The translations under genes and the position numbers were made by a program. Below are positions 34,345 through 50,232 of a stretch of DNA of 64,000 nt, one piece after another. Location: positions 25,111,743 to 25,175,742 of the forward strand of contig NC_081541.1 of NCBI RefSeq assembly GCF_901000735.1, read 5' to 3'. This stretch comes from Corylus avellana. Its lineage: Eukaryota > Streptophyta > Magnoliopsida > Fagales > Betulaceae. The notes beneath the pieces are model-generated. The model ran no database searches. It had not been told where the DNA came from and was given only the letters and a program-made list of their open reading frames with translations. The first letter of the stretch is position 1. Each line of letters begins with the position of its first letter.

Positions 34345-35440
34345 TTTTATAGCCCCCAGTCACTGCCGAAAAGACAGATCTGCCCTTGTAGCCAAGTCAC
34401 TGCCAAAAAGACAGATCTGCCTTGTAGCACCCAGTCACTGCCGAAAAGACAGATCTGCCTTGTAGCACCCAGTCACTGCCGAAAAGACAGATCTGCCCTT
34501 GTAGCCAACTCACTGCCGAAAAGACAAATCTGCCTTGTAGCCCCCGCTCACTGCCGAAAAGACAGATCTGCCCTTGTTGGTTGGATTACGGAATCAATTT
34601 GGATGCCTCCCAAACAGCCGAAAAGACAGATAGGCCCTTGTTAGATTACGGAACTAATTTCTTTTTAAGGATAATTAAGTAAAAGCACATAAGCCATAAA
34701 TCAGAATTGCGAGTTACAACCGGGGACAAAGAATTGAGAACTGTGATTGTGAAGTCTTCCAAAACAGCCGAAAAGACAGATCAGCCCTTGTTAGATTACG
34801 AAACCAATTTCTTTGTTAGGATAACCAAGTAAAAGCACATAAACCTGAAAACAGAATCGAGAGAAATTGGTTCCGCAATCTAACAAGGGCCTATCTGTCT
34901 TTTCAGCGCTATACTAAAAAAGGTGTATCTTTAACAATTCTAACAAGGGCCAACTGAGCAGTTTTGGATGTTTCCCAATTCTCTCAAATTCATTTCAGGT
35001 TTATGTGCTTTTACTTGGCAATCCTAAAAAAAGTGTATCTTTACGAAATCTAACAAGGGCCTATCTGTCTTTTCAGCGCTATATAAAAAAAAGTGTATCT
35101 TTAATAATTCTAGAGTTGAGATTGTCTGCCACATGGAAGTCACCATCCCAGCCGCATGGCAGGACTCACAATTCTAACAAGGGCCAACTGAGCAGTTTTG
35201 GATGTTTCCCAATTCTCTCGATTTGTAGTCAAAGCACGTAAACCTGAAATTAATAGAGAATTGGGAAACATCCAAAACTGCTCAATTGGCCCTTGTTAGA
35301 ATTGTTAAAGTCTTAAAGATACACTTTTTTTAGGATAGCGCTGAAAAGACAGTTAGCCCTTGTTAGAATTATGGAACCAATTTCTTTTTTAGGGTAACCA
35401 AGTCAAAGCACATAAACCTGAAATCTTAATCTATGATTGG
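34345..35440. repeat. Clustered direct and inverted repeats around a 25-bp motif
   Basis: From 34,345 to 34,590 the phrase cactgccgaaaagacagatc (with ctgcccttgtag) is repeated about six times at roughly 35-45 bp. It then recurs singly at 34,617 and 34,767, each followed by the same flank (ttagattacg, then aagtaaaagcacataa). After about 34,860 the inverse forms appear (tctaacaagggcctatctgt, cttttcagcgctat), alternating with each other. Near 35,270-35,360 the forward form returns. The result is a set of nested inverted repeats with no coding potential. Confidence 0.75.
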
Positions 35441-36781
35441 GAAACCTCCAAAATTGCCAAAAGAGCAGGCATTTAAAAAAGGGATTCGGCTTTCCTGTAC
35501 TTTTTTTTTTTTCTTTCGATAAGAGTAATTTCTGCCAAATCAATCGAGTAAATATTCATCCATAAGTATTTATAAATATTTAAAATGCATTAAATTATAA
35601 ACATTTAAAAGGTATATTAAATTTTTAACGCAGTTTATTAATTTAAACTAACTTTAATATACATTTGAAATGTTTATTGACACTTGACACTATTTTAAAT
35701 AAGTTTAAAAATATTTCTTTCATACTAATTTAGAAAAAATTTATGTTCGAATCAAATTACCTATAAAAACAAAATCCATAAGTATTTATAATGGCCAAGG
35801 CAAGATCTACTCCCATATATTAAATAAATAAAAAAGTTATGTTACCCTTGCCGTCGGCCATTTCTTTGGGTCATTTTTTTCTTAAAGGATGTGTAACCAA
35901 ATTTATAAACAACAAAAAGTAAGAATTCCCTTCGGAGTAGTTCATTTGGTTCAGACTTTTGGGTTGTGGATGTAAACATTATTCTTGTTTTTTTGTTGAG
36001 GAGGATGAATTTTGGCTTGAGGTTATCTGTCCTCAATGCCGATGAATAATAGCTACCTATGCATTAAATAAAACTTACCTATGCATTGGTTTGAGTCTGT
36101 TTAGCACAGGTATGCTGTTTAATTTGAAAATTAGTTCTAGGTTAACAGATTTTGTTTTAGGCTCCGTTTACTTCGACGTAAAATGGTTTCGATCGGAAAA
36201 TATTTTCAGGGAAGTCATTTTTCCTGAAAATATTTTCCACCGAAAACATTTTACGGTGTTTACTTCGCGCACGGAAAATCAATTTTTTTTAAAAATATTT
36301 TCAAAAACAATTTTTAATTTTTTTAACTTTTAAAAAAACTATTAATTTTTATATTATCTATTCAACTATACTGAAAATCAATTTTTTAATTTTTTTTTAA
36401 AATATTTTATACTAACCTATAAATATAATTTTTATTCAAAATATAAAAATATTAATATAAAATAATTTATGTTTGATTGTTAAAATTCGACAAAAACAAT
36501 CAACCTATCTGAGAATATTTTTGGATTTTCTATTTTTTCAGGAAAAAAAAAATAGAAAAAGTATTTTGAAAGTACTATATCTAAAAATGTCCATACATCA
36601 ATATTACGAATATTCCACATCTAGGAAGATTGATATATATGAAAGGGCAAGTACGTTACTTTCATCTTGCTTGAAAAAACAAAAACAAAAAAGAAAAAGA
36701 AAAAACCATGAATTCTAAAATTCAACCACAAATATTACAATATTTTGGCCAAAGAACTACCATCCAAAACATTGATAAAAA

Positions 36782-36810
36782 GCAACTCCAAAATCAGCAA
36801 CCTTAACAAC
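36782..36810 (-). pseudogene. Captured protein-kinase exon fragment (DFG motif)
   Basis: On the minus strand, after a pyrimidine-rich acceptor (ttttgcctttcag), 29 bases translate to VVKVADFGVA. This is kinase subdomain VII, with the metal-binding DFG, as found in Raf-like/STY-type plant kinases. The following sequence no longer matches a kinase. Its position inside a PIF-like element suggests gene-fragment capture. The match is short, so chance is possible but unlikely given the splice context. Confidence 0.45.
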
Positions 36811-38494
36811 CTGAAAGGCAAAACATAAGATTAAATAAATAAATAAATTTTGCAATCGTGCTGAACTACAGTTAGTCATGGCATATATATGAAACCTTCA
36901 TCAAAATTAATTCAGATGCCTCAGTAATGTAAGCCCAGTGAGAAAACATGAGAACTAAGAAAACTTTTAAACGGAAAAGCCATTAGAAATGGATTCTGTA
37001 TATGCAGGTCTGCAAGAGACCTTAGAAGTGCTAGATACAATCGGAGGCAGAGCACTGTCAATACCTGGCCATTGATTATTTAGTTCTGGGTTTAGAAGTG
37101 AAGAAAATGTAGATAGAAAACAGGAAGGTCGAATAACTTTTTTTAGTGATATAAGTTCAATCTACCCATACCACACTTCAGCACAAGAAATATCTTAAAG
37201 AAATAAGTAGTGGTATTTTTTTTCATCTACAGGGTGGACGGAAGCTTCCATTACTATGTAATCACCAGTCATGCCTTGTACGTGCTGGAATCTATAAAAA
37301 TCAAACAGACCATCCTATGAGGAAAAGATAAATGGATAAGACCCTTCAATATGGATGGATGGTCCTTGCAGCCAAAATATTCTGCCTTACCACTCTACCT
37401 CTATCTGATGCTTAACTTACATTCCCTCAAGCAATTCATCAAACAGAAAATGTGCAACCCATAAACAACACAGATCTCGTTTCCATCAAAATTACCTCAC
37501 TCTATTATTGTTTTTATGTAATCAGGAGAGTGTCGGGTTTTTTTTGGATTGAGAAGGGAAAATGGTTTACGAATTTAAAAAGTGTAAACCATTTTCCCTA
37601 GAAGTGTAAAGGTTTTTTGGTCAAACCGAAAACGATTTCGGTTTGACCACCATTTTACGTCGTAGTAAACACCGTAAAATGCAGAAAATATTTTCTGAAA
37701 ATTATTTTACGTCGAAGTAAACGGAGCCTAAGTTCCATTTTAAGTATGACGCTGGAATGTGCCTACAATTGGTACTCCTATTCTTGAAAAAACAAGAAAT
37801 ATGAAGTATTAATTATTGAATACATAAATTTCATTTTGTAGTTACCCGGAATCGGAACTCTGAAAACCTTTTTTAGTGTTTGGTGCATCTCCACCATAAA
37901 TTATTGGATACTGTTTATTGTTGAGGTCAAATGTATTAATTGAAATTCCCTACACACACGTGGAGTAAAGAAATTCTTCAAATTAAATAGAATTTATAGA
38001 TGCAAATAAATTGGAGTAAGTGAAGAAGATATTCATAATCATTTATAGCAGGAGTCAGGACTGTATAGTTTTTAGTTACCTCATAGATCTTCTTGTTACC
38101 CAGTTGGACCTGAGTGAAGAACTTTCGATCTATAGTGCTTGCAGCCACAGAGAGAGACCATGGCGCAAAGTTTGTGATGGTTGATAGATATGGACCATCG
38201 TTACCAGCAGATATTGATATCAATATTCCATTTCGCATAGCATGAAAGGCACCAATGGCATTTACATCTTGAAAGTACTTGAGGGGTTGGTGTCCACCAA
38301 CGGAAAAAGATAAGATGTCAACGCCATCAGCAATGGCATCGTCAAATGCAGCGAGAATGTCAGCATCATCACAGCCATCGAACCAACATATTTTGTAGAC
38401 AAAATACGTGCTGATGGAACTCCTCCTCGATGGTGCTGGTCCCAACCCATACCCCAGTAGGCTTGCCCCGCTAACTAAGTTCCCAGTTGTTGTT

Positions 38495-40538
38495 TGTTGA
38501 AATAATGATGATGTGGGAATAATAGCGGAAGCAAGAGAGAGAATGAATACAAAGAACTTATGGGTGGTTTGGTATTAGACACCTACATCCACCACTCAGA
38601 ATACCCTTAAGGGGTACATTGTGCTCATTAACTTTTTTTTGTCTACGATACAAATGTTCCTATTTATAAGGCAATGTCTAAATACTAGTATAGTAATCAG
38701 ATCCCTTTGATTTGATTACAATCCTAATATATGATTACAATCAACTCATAAATAGAGAATATTTCAATATCAACCTAATTATGGAATAAAAGGAAAATAT
38801 TATATATTTTTCATATATTCTAACATCCCTCCTCAAACTCAAGGTGGAATATTCTGGAACCTTGAGTTTGAAATCAGAAACAATGATGACGGCGGTGGTG
38901 GAGGCAAGGAACGGGCTGTAGATGATGATAACTGCCAGAGGAGATAGAGGCTGGTGGGTGGCCAGCGATAGCGGCAGGTGGTTGGTGAATGCAGATTCAA
39001 AAGGGCCGACAACGGGCCAAACTCCAAAAAAGGCCGACAACGGGCTAGGACTGACAACGAGCCAAACTTCAAAAGGGGCCGACAACGGGCCAAGGCTGAC
39101 AAAGAGCCAAACTTCAAAAGGGGCCGACAACAGGCCAGGGCTGACAACAAGCCAAACTTAAAAAGGGGTCGACAGCGGGCCAGGGCTGACAAAAAACCAA
39201 ATTTCAAAAGGGGCCGACAATGGGCCAAGGCTGACAATGAGCCAAAAATAAAAAGGCCGACATGGGCCAAAAAAAAAGGGGCCAACTTGGGCGATAATCA
39301 GATCGGCACCCCGAACTTGACCGGCGCATGGTGCGCGTGATGTGGTCCACTTGGACCGCTTCTTCGTCTTCTTCTTCTTTTTTTGTTTTTTTTTTTTTTT
39401 TTTTCACTTGGCTGACACCTTCTCTTTTCCCCCTTTTCTTTTCTTTCTTTTCTCTCTCCTCACTCCACGCCACATGCAGCACTTTTTTTTTTTTGATCTG
39501 ATGTGGGTAGCACAACAAGTATCTTGGTGTAGCTGAGAGCAGACACTAATTCGGATTTGGGGTTTCCAAGCCAGTTGGACGAGCAAAACAGAGGTGTGCC
39601 TACAACGATGGAAGGAGATCAGAGGGACTCGCCGGCATGTGTTGGTGGACGACATGGAAGCCGGAGACATTGGCTGGCAGTGGCTTTCTCCGGCACTGGT
39701 GGAAGGCAATTGACGGCAACAACGAGCCATTGCCGTGAGATGACCAGATGAGTCTGGAGCCATGGCAACCGACGGACTTGGATCTGGCTGAAAATCAGAC
39801 TCTTGGCGGCAAACCACGGCCAGGTGTAGAAGGCAGCATCCGGCGGTAACAAGGGTTTGTGGCTGCTGATGATGATGGCGGCATGTGTATGTAGATGGCG
39901 GTGGCTTGCTTGACGATGCAGAAGGCCAGTAGTGGTGAAAGGAGTACGATGGCCGCAGAAGGCGGTGGACGCATCGCTGACTCGTCGATGAACGACCGTG
40001 GACAGTGGCGCCATGGGAGATCCAATTGGATTGGACAGCTTGGGCTGAACTGAGTAGGCCCGTTGCTGACCTCAGCAATGAAGCAAGGCATAGTGGACAT
40101 CGTTGGCAGCACCTTTTTCTCAAGAAAAAGAAATATGATGATAATTAAATTGAACAATAAAAAGAAAAGAATTAATTGGAGTCTACAAGAAAGTAGCTCT
40201 GATACCATGTTGAAATAATGATGATGTGGGAATAATAGCGGAAGCAAGAGAGAGAATGAAAACAAAGAACTTACTGGTGGTTCGGTGTTAGACACCTACA
40301 TCCACCACTCAGAATACTCCTAAGGGTTACATTGTGCTCATTAACTTTTTTTTGTCTACAATACAAAGGTTCCTATTTATAGGGCAATGTCTAAATACTA
40401 GTATAGTAATCAAATCCCTTTGATTTGATTACAACCCTAATATATGATTACAATCAACCCATAAATAGAAAATATTTCAATATCAACCCAATTATGGAAT
40501 ATACGAAAAATATTATATATTTTCCATATATTATAACA
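38495..40538 (-). mobile_element. Non-autonomous LTR retrotransposon inside subtilase B exon 5
   Basis: Two 331-bp LTRs (38495-38825 and 40208-40538) begin tgttgaaataatgatgatg and end taaca. On the minus strand the right LTR is followed by tggtatcagagc (40,196-40,207), the initiator-Met tRNA primer site. The left LTR is preceded by tttgaggaggga, a polypurine tract. The flanks are ttgtt and ctgtt, a 5-bp target duplication with one change. The 1.38-kb interior has no gag, protease, integrase or reverse transcriptase motif, only long GC-rich frames and a 45-bp repeat. It is a short element mobilised in trans, probably by copia-type relatives. Confidence 0.88.
39000..39245. repeat. 45-bp tandem repeat in the LTR element interior
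   Basis: About six units built from ggccgacaacgggccaa plus ctgacaa(a/c)(g/a)agccaaac and ttcaaaaggg. One plus-strand frame reads a 15-residue repeat of the form NFKRGRQRAKADKEP. It has no known function. Confidence 0.75.
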
Positions 40539-40854
40539 CTGTTGATGCTGGGTGTGTCCCGTGGCCTTTTAAATCACTAGGAGATTTGACGTTTTCTTCG
40601 TCAAAAACTCCACTGCGACGGTAATTTCGTTCTCCTATTATTTTATTGCATAAGCATAGCCACATTTGTTAGTTGTTATTTTTTACTCTTTGTGTCTTTT
40701 TTTGCACATGTGGTCATGCAGTTAGGAAAAACATCGAATCAAAGTTCAATAGTGATGTATCACAAATTTAATAGTAATTTTAGAACTTACATCAATTTCT
40801 AAGGAAATAAAGAAACATGAAAAATAAATAAATAAATAAGTCTAGCATTACTCA

Positions 40855-41157
<303 letters not shown>

Positions 41158-41205
41158 TTACAACTTTTGTTGTAGATATAGAAAACAGGGGGGGGGGGGA
41201 GAGAG

Positions 41206-41305
41206 NNNNNNNNNNNNNNNNNNNNNNNNNNNNNNNNNNNNNNNNNNNNNNNNNNNNNNNNNNNNNNNNNNNNNNNNNNNNNNNNNNNNNNNNNNNNNNN
41301 NNNNN
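41206..41305. other. Assembly gap (100 N)
   Basis: The gap starts at a G-run plus (ga)n microsatellite, which in the other block is intact (57,018-57,048). Exon 3 of copy B would be expected just beyond it, so the gap may hide real gene sequence. Confidence 0.95.
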
Positions 41306-41597
41306 ACTTCATGAGGTATAGTTTATTGTCGATTGAGTTATTCTTTAGGAACCAAACGTTAACTTATTTTAGAATAAAAAAATTAAAAAAAAAAATCAAC
41401 TTATTTTGAATCAAACATCTTGTTGTGACAACTTACAACTTTACCAAAATTTAGAGTTTGTTTAGGATTGCGTTTGAGATACCTAAAAGTGCTTTTAATA
41501 TTCAAAAAGCCCGTTTGAAGAAAAAAGTACTTGTTTGGTAAAAAAATAAAAAACGCTTTTAAGGGTTTAAAAAGCTTAAAAATGGCCAAAACACATT
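41306..41597. repeat. Displaced fragment like the DNA upstream of subtilase A
   Basis: This matches about 29,585-29,870 (aggaaccaaacgttaactta, then the left part of the Tourist-like MITE). It is fused directly to a subtilase 5' fragment at about 41,598, so it marks a rearrangement junction and not the normal block order. Confidence 0.6.
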
Positions 41598-41663
41598 GTA
41601 CAACCGATGTGGAATAACCCCAATAGTTTCTATATAATGGTTTCATCGTACTGCTTTTATAAC

Positions 41664-41997
41664 CTGCCAATGGCTTCTTGTTGCATGCTTGCGTGAAGGG
41701 ATGATGTGGAAACCTCGTCCATCTTCCTGTTGCCCATGTACACAATATAAGCCTGCGTGCACAACATTATAGGTCGAAAATGAAGTCTGTTAAATCATCC
41801 CACATGAAAAGCTAGAAGGCCAATTTTAGAGAGATTTGGCCCTGAATAAAGTGGGTAATCAGAAGATCGCTTTCCATAAAATGCATTAGAGAGATATCTA
41901 CCTTTCGGTCATTCTGAGAAATTGAATGAGCAACAAGGAGAGTGGAGGCGAGACTGATGAGCAGCAGCCATGAAAGACTCAAGCTTTTGATTGCCAT
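41664..41997 (-). pseudogene. Subtilase 5' fragment (exons 1 and 2, A/C type)
   Basis: Exon 1 (41902-41997) encodes MAIKSLSLSWLLLISLASTL and continues to NDRK; this is a signal peptide with a good GT donor. Exon 2 (41664-41752) encodes AYIVYMGNRKMDEVSTSSLH and the rest of the propeptide start, with intact AG acceptor and GT donor. Both are open and match copies A and C better than copy D. No exon 3 follows; instead there is displaced repeat DNA and a gap. It could be the true 5' end of copy B if exon 3 lies in the gap, or a separate truncated fifth gene. Confidence 0.7.
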
Positions 41998-42374
41998 TGG
42001 ATTGTCAGCTATAAACTTGGCGATCTACGGCCCGTATTTTATGCAGTTATCTTCATATATCCATTTTCACAATAAATTTGGACACAAGTAACTGAACAAG
42101 GCTTTATGCTAGAAATTAAGCCACGAGATAAGGGTTTTAAAACTGTGGGGTGCGGCTTCCAGATGAAATGATAGTGGACAGGCCACCACGCGTTTCCCTG
42201 TGTCTTAAGTTTCTTGAGGGTGGGCCAGAGAAAGAGCTTCCAATCAAGTCGTCTTCCCCGGAAAGACGAGGACAGAGGAAAGGAAGTTGCGAACATGTAT
42301 TTTGGCTGCTTTTGCTTGTTACAAACGATGATGATTTTGACCGTTTTAATTGACAGTGTTCGCTATTATATATT

Positions 42375-42785
42375 TGAGAAAATTACAGTTTACCTCCTCA
42401 AAGTTGACAGCGTTTTTCAATTCGAACACCAAAGTTTCAATTTTTGCAATCCACCCTCCCAAAGTTCCAAATTTTTTCAATTTGATCAATTGTATCCAAA
42501 ACTTCCCATATTGCTCCTAATTTTTATTTATTTTATTTTTTATAAAAATTTAAAAAAAAAAATTCACGGCCACCCCTTTGGCCATCTGGTCATTTTTGTA
42601 GCCCTAAATTTATTTATTTTTTCATAAAAAGAAAATAAATTAGGGGCAATATGGGAATTTTGAGATAATATTGGCCGAATTGAAAAAAATTGGAACTTTG
42701 TGGAGGTGGATTGCAAAAATTGAAACTTTAGTGTTCGAATTAAAAAACGCTGTCAACTTTATGGGGGTAAACTGTAATTTTTCTT
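42375..42785. mobile_element. Long-inverted-repeat MITE
   Basis: The left arm (aattacagtttacctcctca, then gttgacagcgtttttcaatt) is complementary to the right arm (aaacgctgtcaactttat, then gggggtaaactgtaattttt). The core carries a ccacccctttgg patch. It is non-coding. Confidence 0.72.
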
Positions 42786-42971
42786 ATATATTTTATTATT
42801 TTAAAATTATGTTTCTTACTCAAACCCCTTTCCTTTCCTAACCCAATTGGTTTTCTTCTTATTTTATTTTTTTTAAATTGGATTCCCTGCTTTCATTACT
42901 CAAAAAAGCTTACTCGTAGCTTACAAATACATACGGGAATATCCTATACCCACATGTGATCCCCCCATGGC

Positions 42972-43217
42972 TAAAGCCATTCGGCAATATGAGCAACTAT
43001 GTCAGTTGACCGTTTTACATGACTAAATTCCCAATTCACCTCACAATGTAGTAGAGTTTTGGCATCATTAATCAAATGCCCGTAATTGGTCTAGCACTTA
43101 CCTTCCTTCCGTAGTGCTTGAATAACCTCTAATGAGTCCCCCTCCAGCTTAACGTGTGTGAGCTCCAACTGGCGCCCCATGTCAATGGAACACCATGCGC
43201 CTAAAGCTTCCGCCACA
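42972..43217 (-). pseudogene. LINE RNase H domain relic (block copy 2)
   Basis: Counterpart of 20,546-20,791 with the same order of motifs (GDSLEVIQALRKEG, then HVKRST) but with substitutions that break the frame. It shows that the LINE fragment predates the block duplication. Confidence 0.65.
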
Positions 43218-43239
43218 GTATGGTCCAAGATACAGGGAC

Positions 43240-45326
43240 GTGTGATACATTTTGCTGCCAGCCATGATCACGTACCAAAATGTACCAACATTTTCCTAAC
43301 CCAATTCATTTGATTGCTATTTATTTATCAGATTTTATAAGAAAATTTTGGTTAAATTAATGAGTAATGCTACACTTATAATTATAAGAAATGCTAAGTG
43401 TTCTCCTAGTGTTCTTAAGGTCTTAATGTATATTATTTTCTAAAAAAGTAAATTAAATTAAATTAAAAAAAAAGAAAAAAAAGTAACCCTTATTTCTCTT
43501 ACCAAATTTTTAGAAAATAATATCCACTTCGGACCATTAGAACATGAGGAGAACACTTAACAATACCCTATAATTATTTTACAACTTACTGATACATGAT
43601 TAAGGAACATATAGGCACTTGTATAATTCCATTGGATAAACTTTAATCTTGATCAGCTATATGATCGTTTGATCATCAAAGATTTTGTCGTGATTTCAAA
43701 ATGTTAATGAAATATTTAAAAAAAAAAAAAAAAAAAGGACAAACAAAAGGGAATCTCTATCTTATAAAAAAATAATTTCTTGTACAAGATAATTAATATC
43801 TTTCAAGAGGGCTATTTTTTAACTAGAGCAAACTTTTTAACTGATTTTCGTTGCTTACTTTACGAAATATTGCAGTCTATCAACCATATATTCTCTGCCA
43901 TGTTATTATCCTAGGATTTGGCTTAATTAGGTCCTAATCATCATATGTCCTATAGTTTTTTCATTGGTCAAGATTTAATTTTACCCTTTTTTCTTTCTCA
44001 TAAAAAAATTAAATTAAAAATGAACCGTTAAAAACTATAACAAATGTGTTGTAGTTTTTTTTTTTTTTTTAAGTGTAGACATGTCTCCCAATTAAGGGTC
44101 TGACTTTGCTGCATGATTAAAACATTTAACAACAATTTTATTGGTTTGATAAAAAATTTTAAACAGTAATTTTTTATTTTTTGGTTAAAAATATTATCTG
44201 GCGTAAGTTAAATGTAAAAATAATTTTAAGTGTATTATAAGTGTGTTATGTTACAAGTTTTTTTGTTAATGCATTTTTTTTTCTTCTAAAAAGTAAAATG
44301 CTTTTGCAAAAAGTGAAAAAACTAAAACCAATTTTTTTTGAATAAAAAAACTGGGGTGTGAAAATTTAAAAAAAAAAAAAAAAAAAATCATTTTTTTCTT
44401 GAAGATATTTTTTCTCGAATTTATTGGAGTATTTTTGTCTTATTGAAAAACATTTATGGTCATTTTTGTTTTTTTGCTAGCTTTAGTGGGGATATTGTCA
44501 ATTTTTTTGTAGTTTAGTTTCAATTGAAAGTTTGGAATGGAACATTGTCAATTGGGTGATAGTTTGAGAGGGGGGAACGTTTTCCATAAAACTAATCTCA
44601 AAATCAACAAGGGCTTGTGAAGTAGAAAAATAAAACGCTAACTTTTATTATTACATCATCTTAATTGTAAGACAACAATCTACTGAAAGAAATGCTATAC
44701 ACTCTTGCTCTCACACTCTTAGTCAATCCCACTCGCTAATGTAGTTTTTAAAATTATCGTTAATCAAAATCAATAATGATTCATCCCAAAATTAATGATG
44801 ATTTTAAAAGCCATGTGAGAGAGTATAAGAGTGAGGTTGTAAGAATATAAATGTATGTAGCATTACTCATCAACTAAATACCATTTCTCTTTTCAAAAAA
44901 TTTCCTTTCTAAGGCAACTTCTCTCTTATATGATCTTATGTGATTAGATCATGATTTTTTTTGTTGTTGTTGGGGTTTGTGTTATAAATACTAATAAATT
45001 GTTCATATTTCTAATAAAATATTGAAAAATATACTTTTATGCTGGCACTCATTTTTCATCCACGTCAAAACACTATTTTTTTTTTTTTTTTTTTTCTAAA
45101 AAACAATTTTGTTTGAAAATATTTTTGAACGAAAATTACATAGAAACAAAGGAACCTAAAGTATAAAAAGACTTGTTATTTAGTGCACTGCAATGCATTG
45201 CAGAACTTTAGCAAATGCTCAAATTACAACTATTTTCCTCTATGTTCTGCCACTGCTTTCATATGCATATTTCTTCAAAGCCTTTGCTCCAATTACGTAA
45301 TACATGTAGAATAGAATGTGCACGGA
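43240..45326. other. Non-coding 3' flank of subtilase C with MITEs
   Basis: Collinear with 20,820-22,906. It includes the MITE copies at about 43,365-43,578 and 44,690-44,873 and long A/T runs. No gene is visible. Confidence 0.5.
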
Positions 45327-48917
<3,591 letters not shown>

Positions 48918-48966
48918 TGGAGTGTCAGCTATAAACTTGGCGATCTATCGCGCGTATTTTATGCGG

Positions 48967-48973
48967 TTATATA
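48967..48973 (-). promoter_or_regulatory. Putative TATA box of subtilase C
   Basis: On the minus strand tatataa lies about 50 bases before the ATG at 48,917. The same element precedes copy A at the equivalent position, so the core promoter was duplicated with the gene. Confidence 0.5.
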
Positions 48974-49683
48974 TCTTCGTATAAGGACCAGAAATGGTCT
49001 TATATAATAAGTTCTTTCCGGAAAAAGCTCTAAATATTTCACATTTTAATTTCATTTCTCATATAAATTAAATTCCGCCGTGGACTGAGTTCAACCGAAT
49101 GAGATAAGTTTTGTAAGGCCAATGATTAAAGAGGAAAGTCTCCATAAAGACCAAATCAATGCCCGGCCAGTACCCCGTGTTTTTTTTTTTGTTTTAGTTG
49201 CAAAGGGCAAGTGGGAGGCTTCTTTGTGGAATTTGAACCTATGTCTTAATACCTACGAACTACTTTAAAAATTCTTTTACGCCATTAAACCACCACCCTA
49301 GTAATCCATTATACGATTTAAAAATGACACAGACTTCCTTACTAAGAGAACTTCTCTTTTATATATATATATATATATATTAAAAAAAAAAAGGTTGTTA
49401 CATGAAAATTCACTAACAATTCCACTTTTTTACCCTTCTCTATTTATTTACGGTTCATGAGTAAATAAAATTCAAGTTTTTGTTCAGTTTTTAAGTTCAT
49501 TTTCTCATAAAATTCAAAGTCCACATAAATTATGAATTCGACAGCCAAGGGACGACCTAAGGTCAACCAAATTGGTAGAATTTTGGAGACGATTATTAGA
49601 GTGGAAAATACTCCATGAAGTCCATGACTCCATATCAAGGTTGAAATATTAGTTTTAAAAGCTGATTTCCAAATCCACTTTTA
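48974..49683. other. Upstream region of subtilase C
   Basis: Collinear with 26,555-27,293, including a (ta)n run at about 49,361-49,380. No gene is visible. Confidence 0.45.
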
Positions 49684-50232
49684 GCTCTATTTGGTGCGAT
49701 GAAAAATAATAGTCAACAAAAAACATTTTTTGATTTGACCAAAAAACTTCTTTAATTTTTGCTAAATAATTTCTATTTTTAGAAACTATAAACCATTTTT
49801 CGAGTTTGACATTTTTTTTTTTTTTTGACATGTCCGCACAAGAGAGGGAATAGAGATTCGGACTAGTGACCTCCGCTTCATTAGGCGTGGTCCTAGCCGA
49901 TTGAACTACCTCTTGAGGACGAGTTTGACATTCTTATTCTCAAACCACCAAGGCTTCGAAAGGACATGTTCAGAAACTATTGGGACTTCACCGGAACTCG
50001 CCTATTCCAGACTGAGTCTCCATCGGGACTTTGCCAGAACCTGGCCGGGAATTCGTCGAGACACTGTCGAAATCTGTCGGGACGCTCTAGGACAAGGCTG
50101 GAACTTCACCGGTATCCCGCAGAGACTTTGCCAAGATTCGGTCGAGACATCACCGAGACCCTGCTAGTACTCGGTTGAGATATCATTGAGACCTGGTCAT
50201 GACTTTTTATGCCAAAACAAACGGAGCTAGCC
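49684..50232. mobile_element. PIF/Harbinger-type element (block copy 2)
   Basis: Counterpart of 27,294-27,895 at the same place. The left terminus is shortened (gctctatttggtgcg, missing about 32 bases), and the right one has a 4-base insertion (cggagctagcctta). It therefore inserted before the block duplicated and has decayed since. Confidence 0.7.

Larger units (their letters stand above)
33501..37728. mobile_element. PIF/Harbinger-type insertion with duplicated left end
   Basis: It begins ggctccgtttacttcgacgt and ends with the exact inverse, flanked by taa on both sides (33498-33500, 37729-37731). Copy D has a single uninterrupted aattaagttcc at the equivalent site, so the insertion is directly visible. 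The first 530 bases recur at 36,160-36,680 with only a few differences. The stretch between them holds a 100-N gap, an array of inverted motifs and unrelated DNA. The outer pair of ends shares the target duplication; the inner left end is preceded by tta and does not. No transposase ORF is visible. The right part (36,780-36,811) carries a kinase-like exon fragment. Confidence 0.8.

Noticed and set aside
38978..39340. Plus-strand frame with a 15-residue basic repeat as an RNA-binding protein
   Set aside because: It is the translation of the 45-bp tandem repeat inside the LTR element; the frame is open only because the period is a multiple of three.
39404..40123. Minus-strand 239-codon frame as a gene
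   Set aside because: It lies wholly within the LTR element and extends into its LTR region. It is Ser/Pro/His-rich low complexity without any domain, and several overlapping frames on both strands are equally open.
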